From contig NZ_SOAV01000003.1 in the NCBI RefSeq assembly GCF_004364245.1, positions 434,001-498,000 of the forward strand: 64,000 nucleotides of DNA, in the 5' to 3' direction. The translations under genes and the position numbers were made by a program. Source of the stretch: Streptomyces sp. BK208. GTDB taxonomy: Bacteria > Actinomycetota > Actinomycetes > Streptomycetales > Streptomycetaceae. This document shows, in pieces, positions 37,721-45,000 of this stretch; within the stretch, counting starts at the first letter, position 1, and the number at the start of each line of letters is the position of its first letter. Under the pieces are notes generated by a model. It was given only the letters and a program-made list of their open reading frames with translations, was not told the origin of the DNA and did not search any database.

Positions 37721-39021
37721 TGCCCGTCCCCGCTCCGCCCCTCGGTGAGCGCTGTCTCCAGAAGCTCCTTGATCGCGTCGAACCGCTTGCGCACCTTCCT
37801 GGCGTCACCGGTGCCCACGGAGATGGCGCGTTCGAACTCCACGTCTTCCATGAGGTGCGCGAAGGCGTCGAGGACGTCGGTCTGCCCCAGCGCCGCACGG
37901 TCGTCGTCGTCAAGTCCGGCGAGGTTGACGGCGACCGCCTCGAAGAGCGCCTTGTTGATGGGTGACTTGCGCTGCTGGTTGTGGCGGTACTTGCGGAAGG
38001 CGTGGGGGCCGAAGATCTCCTCGGCCGCGCGCATCGCCGTGAGGAACTCGGTGCTCAGGCGGTTCTCCTCCGCGCTGTCGAGACGGTTCACCTGGTGCAT
38101 CGCCTCGGCGAGGAACGCGTCGAAGTCACCGGGCTTGTACGCGTGCGGTGAAGTCATCCGGAAGGCCAGGAAGCGCAGGACCATCTCCCGGTCGGCCATC
38201 CGGTCGCCGACGACGCTGTGGCCCGTGGCCCGCTTGAACTCCTCGGTCTCCGCCAGCTCCGCGAGCAGCGTGCGCGCCCGGCCCGAGATGAGCGCGTGCC
38301 GGATCTCCTGCCGGGTCAGGGGCTCACCTCCCGTGTTGATGCGCGCGAAGACGTTGAACATCACCGGCTCCGGAGTACCGCGTCGGATGACGTGGACGAC
38401 GACCTCGGTCTCCCGCAGCCGGATCTGGAGCTTCCCGGACAGGTTCGCGAAGCCGGTGCCCTCGAAGTTGCGCAGGTACTCCAGCCCCGTCAGTTTCAGC
38501 GGGTCGGCGCCGACCGCCTCGGGCTCCAGGAAGCGGGCGATGGACGTGAGGCGCTGGATGCCGTCGACGATGGCCCAACTGCCGTCCTTCTTCTCCGCGG
38601 CGTAGAAGGACGGGATGGGGATGCGCAGCAGCAGGGACTCGATGAGCCGGGACTGCTTGCCGTCGGTCCAGATGCCCGCCTTGCGCTGGAAGTCCGGGGC
38701 GAGGTCGATCATCTCGTTGCGCAGCCGGGACAACAGCAGGTCGACGGTGGTCGTCCGGGTGTCGATGTCGATGTGCTCGGGGTCGAAGGGAGAGGTGATC
38801 TGCTCGATCACCACATCCTCGGCCTCCTCGCGCTCGATGTCGGTCGGCCGGCCGTCGGTGGTGACCTCCACGGAGAACAAGGGGGATTCATGCTCCCCGG
38901 CGTCGGCCGCGGCGTCCTGATACCGCTCGAACACCGACCGTTGGTCCCGTGTACGCCCCTGGCTCTCCTCCAACGCCGCCATTCCTCTGGTCGCCCTCCC
39001 CCTCGTGCCGTACGGCATCAT
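37717..39021 (-). CDS. DUF262 (ParB/GmrS-like) protein
   Basis: 434 residues. DUF262 core at about 95-310: IDLAPDFQRKAGIWTDGKQS RL, IPSFYAAEKKDGSWAIVDG, IQRLTSIARFL, FNVFARINTGGEPLTRQEIR. The DGIQR motif matches the DGQQR NTPase/nuclease motif of SspE and GmrSD-type restriction proteins. The first 90 residues are an acidic, low-complexity stretch. The start is uncertain: the ATG pair at 39018-39021 has no clear ribosome site, while 38982 has AGAGGA but too close. Overlaps the DUF3696 gene by 4 bp. Expected role: DNA-modification sensing or nucleotide-dependent nicking of invading DNA (family knowledge). Confidence 0.85.
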   Translation of the reverse strand: MMPYGTRGRATRGMAALEESQGRTRDQRSVFERYQDAAADAGEHESPLFSVEVTTDGRPTDIEREEAEDVVIEQITSPFDPEHIDIDTRTTTVDLLLSRLRNEMIDLAPDFQRKAGIWTDGKQSRLIESLLLRIPIPSFYAAEKKDGSWAIVDGIQRLTSIARFLEPEAVGADPLKLTGLEYLRNFEGTGFANLSGKLQIRLRETEVVVHVIRRGTPEPVMFNVFARINTGGEPLTRQEIRHALISGRARTLLAELAETEEFKRATGHSVVGDRMADREMVLRFLAFRMTSPHAYKPGDFDAFLAEAMHQVNRLDSAEENRLSTEFLTAMRAAEEIFGPHAFRKYRHNQQRKSPINKALFEAVAVNLAGLDDDDRAALGQTDVLDAFAHLMEDVEFERAISVGTGDARKVRKRFDAIKELLETALTEGRSGDGQ

Positions 39022-39042
39022 CGTGTCCGCTGCGATCGCCCT

Positions 39043-40257
39043 TCAGCCTACCGTCCGTGATCCCGCGGTGACGCCGGAACGATCAGAGCAGTGACGGCAG
39101 GGCGTTGAGGACGACGGCGCCGGGCGGTTCGGCTCCTCGTCCCCGGCCTCGCCCTCCACGGCGGTGGTCGGACCGCCGACGAGGTACTGCATGCCCCGGT
39201 GCAGGAAGTCGCGAAGCGGCGGGCAGATCACGGCCAGGCCGGCCACGCCCGCCGCGGCGAGCAGATCCGGGACCACTCCCCCGCCCGGGAGGAGGAACGC
39301 CCCGCCGAGGAGCCCCACGGCCACCGCGAGCCTGCCCGCGCCGGCCAGCAGGCGGCTGCCGAGCGGCTCGGTCACGGCGTCGGCCGCGCCGGACTCCGGC
39401 ACGTCTGCGAGGAGCCGGGCGTCGACGACCACCAGACTGTCCCGCCTGGATCGCGCACGGCAGCTGTGCCGCAGGGTTGAGGCGACGAGCCGGGACAGGT
39501 CGCGCAGGGCACTGTCGCGGTCTGCTCCCTCACCGAGGAGGTAACGCTGGTTGGCGTCGGCGAGTGCCGCGACCAGTCTCTCCGTACTCGCCCGCACCCG
39601 CTCACGCGTGACGGGCGGCATGGTGCGGGTGCCGTGCCGGGCTTGACCGCGCAGGGCGTTGCAGAGGCGGCCGAACTGCCTGCCGTGGACGTCGAGAGCG
39701 GAGTCCTGGGACCGACGCCGGGACGGCATGAGCAGCAGCTCCAGGAAGCCGACCGCCTCCACGGTGACGACTCCGGCCGCGTCGGAGACGGCGACGGCCC
39801 GTACGTCGGCGACCATGAGCGTGACGGAGACGGCACCGAAACCGGCGATGGCGACGCACATCCAGAACGGGGTGACCGTGGTGCGGTGCAGTGAGGCCAG
39901 CCACCAGAAGGGAAGCACCGCGAGCAGGACAGGCACCACCTGGAGAAGTGCCGATACGCACCGGCCGGCGACGATACGGTGCCACCGGTCGACGAGTTCC
40001 CCCTTGTCCGGCCCGTCCTGCGCCGGTACGCCCCGCCCTTCCAGCTCGGCGAGCAACGCCTCGACGCGCCTCTCGCACGCTGTGCGCCGGATGCGCCGCA
40101 GGCCGGGCATCCGGTACACCCCGCCGCCAAGCACACGGGTGCGGGTCCGCCACAGCACGGCGATCCACACCGCCTCGAAGAAGGTCCACCAGCCCCAGAG
40201 GAACGCGACGTTCGCGAAGTGCGTGCGTGTGATGACGCTCAGCGTCGCAGACGCCAC
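39043..40257 (-). CDS. Membrane protein of unknown function
   Basis: 404 residues, GTG start at 40257. Hydrophobic segments near residues 15-38 (FANVAFLWGWWTFFEAVWIAVL), 103-125, 132-150, and a C-terminal pair near 315-355 suggest four to five membrane spans with a roughly 150-residue cytoplasmic middle. No family recognised. It lies 6 bp after the HATPase gene and 21 bp before DUF262, all on one strand, so it is probably in their operon. Membrane proteins are common effectors in defence operons, but its ordinary-looking cytoplasmic domain gives no direct support. Confidence 0.7.
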   Translation of the reverse strand: MASATLSVITRTHFANVAFLWGWWTFFEAVWIAVLWRTRTRVLGGGVYRMPGLRRIRRTACERRVEALLAELEGRGVPAQDGPDKGELVDRWHRIVAGRCVSALLQVVPVLLAVLPFWWLASLHRTTVTPFWMCVAIAGFGAVSVTLMVADVRAVAVSDAAGVVTVEAVGFLELLLMPSRRRSQDSALDVHGRQFGRLCNALRGQARHGTRTMPPVTRERVRASTERLVAALADANQRYLLGEGADRDSALRDLSRLVASTLRHSCRARSRRDSLVVVDARLLADVPESGAADAVTEPLGSRLLAGAGRLAVAVGLLGGAFLLPGGGVVPDLLAAAGVAGLAVICPPLRDFLHRGMQYLVGGPTTAVEGEAGDEEPNRPAPSSSTPCRHCSDRSGVTAGSRTVG

Positions 40258-40263
40258 TGACAG

Positions 40264-40740
40264 TCAGCCCAGGACGACTTCGCACCAGACGGTCTTGGTG
40301 TACGGGGCGTGCGTGGCCGTTCCCCAGTGAGTGGACAGCGCCTCCACGAGGAGTAGCCCCCGGCCGGAGTCGACGTCTGCAGACGGCGGAGCGAGCGCGC
40401 CGGGGCGGGGAGGGAAGCGGTCGGCGCGGGCGTCCGTCACCTCGATACGGAGGGCGGGGCCCTGCGGGTGGAGGCTCAGCCGCAGGTGGAAGTCCCGACC
40501 GGACACCCGGCCGTGCCGTACGGCGTTCGCGGCGAGTTCGGCGACGAGCAGTGCCGCCGTGCGGTTGGCCTCGGTGTCGTACGACCACCCCCAGCCGTGG
40601 AGTTGTTCGGCGGCGAGACGACGGGCGAGGCGGGCACCTCGGGGAGTGGCCGAGAGGCGGATGGTGAAGGGGCGGGGCGCGTCGGCGGGTTGGGCGCGCT
40701 CGGGGCGCGGTGCCCGGGAGTGGGCAATATCGGCGTTCAT
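40264..40740 (-). CDS. HATPase (RsbW/SpoIIAB-like) regulatory protein
   Basis: 158 residues. GHKL ATPase domain with N-box AELAANAVRHGRV (about residue 68), G1-like EVTDARADRFPP and G2-like DVDSGRGLLLVEAL (about 125). These single-domain kinases are anti-sigma-factor-like and very numerous in Streptomyces, usually next to XRE and DUF397 genes, as here. ATG at 40740 lacks a clear ribosome site. It is first in a minus-strand run that continues into the membrane protein and DUF262 genes, and divergent from the XRE regulator. Whether it acts on the island's sigma factor is an open and testable idea. Confidence 0.82.
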   Translation of the reverse strand: MNADIAHSRAPRPERAQPADAPRPFTIRLSATPRGARLARRLAAEQLHGWGWSYDTEANRTAALLVAELAANAVRHGRVSGRDFHLRLSLHPQGPALRIEVTDARADRFPPRPGALAPPSADVDSGRGLLLVEALSTHWGTATHAPYTKTVWCEVVLG

Positions 40741-40801
40741 GTCACTCAGCGTGGTCGGCCGTCCCTACCCTGACCAGTAACGGCGGCGGTACCCACCGTC
40801 A

Positions 40802-40834
40802 CTGTCCGGTCGCTGTCCGGCTCTGTCCGGACAG
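40802..40834. promoter_or_regulatory. CTGTCCGG repeats and 12-bp palindrome in the HATPase/XRE gap
   Basis: CTGTCCGG occurs at 40802-40809, 40813-40820 and 40823-40830, spaced 11 and 10 bp (one helical turn). The last copy is part of the perfect palindrome CTGTCCGGACAG (40823-40834). Likely binding site of the divergent XRE regulator. Confidence 0.6.
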
Positions 40835-40898
40835 TGCCGCGTGACGCGGTGCGCCGGTGAGGGGTTGAGCACGGGCGGCATGCGGAGGTGTCGGAGAC

Positions 40899-41765
40899 GT
40901 GGGCGTGACGGGGCAGGGATCGCAGGGCGGTGACGGGATGGAGCCGTACGGCGCGGACGACGAGGAGTCGGCGGCGGTACTGCGGACGGTCGGCAGGGTC
41001 ATCAAGACGTGCCGTGAGCGGAAGGGGCTCCGCCAGGCCGAGTTGGGGACGGCGATCGGGTACAGCGAGGAGCAGGTGTCCTCGGTGGAACGGGGGCGGC
41101 GGGCGCCGAGTCCGACGTTCCTGGAGGCGGCGGACAGGGCTCTGGACGCCGGTGGGCTGCTCGCCGGGCTGCGGAAGGACGTGGAGCAGGCCCGGTACCC
41201 GAAGAAGGTGCGGGATCTGGCGAAGTTGGAGGCGGAGGCGGTGGAGATCTGCGCCTACGACAACTCCGTCGTCAACGGGCTCTTGCAGACGGAGGAGTAC
41301 CTGCGGGCGGTGTTCGGGTCACGGCGGCCGGCGTTTTCGGAGGAGCAGGTGGAGCGGCTTGTCGCTGCGCGGCTGGCGCGACAGTCGGTCATCGCTGGAA
41401 AGCAGATGATCCCGTCGTTCAGCTTCGTGCATGATGAAGCGACGCTGCGGAGGCGAGTCGGGGGCAGAATGGTGCTACGCCGACAGCTCGAACGACTGTT
41501 GGAAGTCGGGCAGATGCGGAACGTGGAGATCCAGGTGCTTCCCATGGATCGTGAGGACAACGCCGGTCTCGGCGGCCCCTTCCACCTACTGCGGCTGAAC
41601 GAGGGCACCACGGTGGGGCACAACGAGGTTCAGCGGACCAGTCGACTGATCTCCGAGCCCAAAGAGATCCAGATCCTCGAACTCCGCTACGGGGTCCTCC
41701 GCGCTCAGGCCCTCCCGCCGCAGGAGTCGCTGGCCTTCGTCGAGAAAGTCCTTGGAGAGACATGA
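40899..41765 (+). CDS. XRE-family regulator with DUF5753 (Scr1-like)
   Basis: 288 residues from GTG 40899 (GGAGG about ten bases upstream); an ATG at 40938 is a shorter alternative. HTH at about 30-80: VIKTCRERKGLRQAELGTAI, GYSEEQVSSVERGRRAPSPT. The rest is the DUF5753 domain (NGLLQTEEYLRAVFGS, RLARQSVIAGKQ, RQLERLLEVGQMRNVEIQVLP). Its stop overlaps the DUF397 start (ATGA). Together with the divergent HATPase this is the WhiJ-type regulatory trio that recurs across Streptomyces genomes and acts in developmental control; some are described as toxin-antitoxin-like. The CTGTCCGG repeats upstream are its probable operator. Confidence 0.88.
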   Translation: MGVTGQGSQGGDGMEPYGADDEESAAVLRTVGRVIKTCRERKGLRQAELGTAIGYSEEQVSSVERGRRAPSPTFLEAADRALDAGGLLAGLRKDVEQARYPKKVRDLAKLEAEAVEICAYDNSVVNGLLQTEEYLRAVFGSRRPAFSEEQVERLVAARLARQSVIAGKQMIPSFSFVHDEATLRRRVGGRMVLRRQLERLLEVGQMRNVEIQVLPMDREDNAGLGGPFHLLRLNEGTTVGHNEVQRTSRLISEPKEIQILELRYGVLRAQALPPQESLAFVEKVLGET

Positions 41766-41968
41766 GCATGAATCCCCCGGCCGGTCACGGCTTCGAGATG
41801 ACATGGATAAAGAGCAGTTACAGCACCGACGACGGGCCAGCCTGCGTCGAGGTCGCGTCCACTCCCGCCACGATGCACGTCCGGGACTCGAAGCAGAGGC
41901 AGGGACCCCGACTCGTCTTCGGGGCCCAGCAGTGGGCCGCGTTCGTGTCGTACGCCGCAGATCACTGA
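41762..41968 (+). CDS. DUF397 small protein
   Basis: 68 residues with the DUF397 pattern: MTWIKSSYSTDDGPACVEVA, MHVRDSKQRQGPRLVF and AAFVSYA. The start overlaps the XRE stop by four bases. DUF397 proteins work with the preceding XRE protein, modulating its DNA binding (shown for WhiJ-type loci; assumed here). Ends 64 bp before the convergent methyltransferase gene. Confidence 0.88.
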   Translation: MSMNPPAGHGFEMTWIKSSYSTDDGPACVEVASTPATMHVRDSKQRQGPRLVFGAQQWAAFVSYAADH

Positions 41969-42032
41969 CGGGCAATCTGCCGACGCCCCGCCTCTGGTGC
42001 CGTACCGGATGCGGTGCGTCGGCGTTCTCCAG

Positions 42033-45000
42033 TCAGGTGGGCGGCGGAGTCCACTTGCCCTGGTCGATGGCCGCCTGGAGCCGCGCCGAGAAGTAGGCGT
42101 GTGCCTCTCGCATCTCGGCTTCGCGGTTGGCCTTGTAGAAGGGGGGCGTGTAGCCCTCCGGCGGGTCCGTGCGCTCGCCGTCGAAGTGGGCGCGGAGGTG
42201 CTCGTAGTGTTCCTTGGTTTGGCCGTGGCCGTAGGTGTAGCGGTTTCCTGCGATCCGGCGTTCGCGGGCATCGAACCAAGTCACGGCGTCGAAGTCCTGC
42301 AAAATTGGAAAGCGGGCACGGTACATGGCGATGAGTGCATCGGCGTCGACGCCGAGCCAGACGGCGACCAAAGCATCAACCTCAACCTGTGCTGCGCGAC
42401 GAGTCCGTTCGCTGCGCAATGGAGTGGCATGGGTCCATCCCGGGCCGACCTCATGCAGGGGCTGCAACTCAGGCCACTTGCACGCCCACGGCTCGTACGC
42501 CGGCCAGGTCGGGTCATAGAGCTCAGACCAAATCTCTCCATAGGCCGACGTTAGGCAATTGAGGCGCAGGGTGCGCAGCAACAGGGCCGACTCCAGGGGG
42601 TGACCCTGCGATGGGGCAGGCATGCGCCGCGCCGGTGCCTTTTTCAGATGACCCACGCCTGTCGTGCGCAGGAGGTAGTCCACGGGCAGGCCGGCCCAAA
42701 AGCCTGCCGTGAGCGCGGTCAAGCGGTTATCACCCATGTACATGCTGTGCACCAAGTCGATGTGAGCCGCACCTGGCGGAATGAGCGCCACGTACAAGCT
42801 CCGCTCAGTATCAGGTGCGATCATCTCGCGCCACGCCACGCGGTAATACTTCGTGTAGGAATGCGTCGACCGCCCCACGAAGTAACGATCAACATCGTCG
42901 GAGTCGATCTCGTTCTCCGGCACGTCTCGCGCCTCCGCCAGCACACGTCGCGCCTGTGCTGCCGCCTCCTCCGACCCCCGCAGTCGCATGAACCCGCCCT
43001 TGTCGAACCATTTATCCTGCTTGTCTGCGTACTTCTCCGGAGTCGCGACGCGTACGTATTCCGTCTCCGGTACCGCATCGTCGGAAACCGCCAGGAGGTT
43101 CAGGCCTAGCACCTCGCCGCTGCCCTGGCTGGGCTGCTTAAACAGCGGGTTCGACAACCCGAGTTGTGGACCCCGAAGGATGACGTCATCCCACCTTTCA
43201 GGCCGGAATACTGCACCGTCTTCGCTCGGGTGGTTGTAGTCGATCACGCCATCGCGCTTGGCCAACGTCTCGTTGTAACCCGACGAAATCGGTGGTAGTT
43301 CCCCCACCTTCAACTGATAGTTGGCAAGCGCTTCGATCGCCGCTCCCTCCGCCACACTGACCGGTGACAGCAACCTCCCCTGCTCCACCACCTGGTCCTC
43401 ATTCCCGGTTAGCCGCTGCCACCGCTCCAACGTCGCACGATCCACCCGGATAATCCGCTTCTTGTGCGGCCGCTCATCCCATGTTTCCCCATATCGCACA
43501 CCCGGGTCCGGACCAGAACCGTCGTGCTGCGCAGACAATCGCAACGCGTCAACGGAGAACAACCAAGAGAGGTGGTCAAAGCCGATCTCGCCCTCAACTC
43601 CGTAAATGTGCAGGCCAAAGTGACTCGACCTGCCAACCGGCGGCGGGAAGAAGCGGTTGCCCGAATTGACGAATTCACCATGCACACGCAATCGCTTGTA
43701 GGCAGCCGCCCGCAGCAGCCCGTCCCTGTCGCCATTGAAGTGCGAATCCGGATGGATGAGACCGACCGTGCCGTTTCGCGCGGCGTGGGCCCAGGTCTGA
43801 CACATGAAAGCGCGGTACAGGTCGGGGCGCTTACCGTCGAGAATCGGGTACACGACTGGAGAACCGAGCTGGTTCGACACTCCCATGATGGTGACGAGTT
43901 CGTTCACGAAGTAGGCCCGCGCCTCGGCCCTCTGGAACAGCTCAGCCACTCGGGCCTTACGCACCGCCGCACTCGGCTTCTCGGTGAGCATGAACCACGG
44001 ATCGCGCTCGGCGAGAACAGGGTCCTCCTTCCACTCAGGCCTGACCCACGGCGGATTCCCCACCTGCAAGTCGAACCCCCCGGCCTCCCCCGCGAAGACG
44101 TGCGCGAAGTGCAGCTCCCAGTGGAAGAAGCCCATCCCCCCGTCCGCCCCGGCGTCGTCCCGGTCCTCGGACCCGGCCACGTCCTCCACCGTGTCCAGCC
44201 ACGGGAACCGCGCCTTGAGGCGGAACGGCGAGTCCATGCCCATGAACGCGTCCAGTTCGACCTCGTAGTCGCGCAGAGCGGCAAGGCTCGGGAACTCGGC
44301 GACCAGTGAGTCCGCCGGCACGTCCGTCGCACCGAGCGCGCACTCCAGGAAGTCGATCCAGTCGTCCAGCGTGGCGAGGGGAATGACCTCACGCCGCCCC
44401 TTCGGCCGAGCGGCGGTCCGCTTCCGCGCCGGCTTCTTGTCCCCTGCGGCCGAAGCAGACCCGGTGTCCTCCATCTCCAACTGCTGCGGCAGCCCGTCGT
44501 CGAACAGGCTCTCCTTCACCCACGCCTGGTCCCCCGGCGCGGGCCCGGACGGGTCCACCGTCGCCTCAACCGAGGGCTGCCCGGCTCGGGCGTCGTCCCC
44601 GTCGCCGTACGACACCGCCTCGGAACCGTCCAGCTCCCCCACCCGGTCCAGCGGCCAGAACCACAACGCGCACCATACGTCCATGACGGTCTTCAACCGC
44701 CAGTACGGCGTCCCCGGACGCGTGAGGTCGCCGTAGACGACCTCCTTCGGCACCGCCTGCTCCGGATGCTCCAGCCAGTCCGCGCCCCAGACGTCGATCT
44801 CCCGGGAGATCTCCCGCTCGGACTGCTTCAGCCGCTCGATCACCAGTTTCCACAGGAACTCGGCCCTCCGGGCGACCCCCTGGAGCCGGCGCCGCTGGGC
44901 CACCGTCTTCGGAGCGCGCAGGACACCGGACCGCCACTTCTCCATCCGCTGGACGGCCGCCTTGTCCAGTTCCTCGGCGATCTTCTTGGACTTGGCGTCC

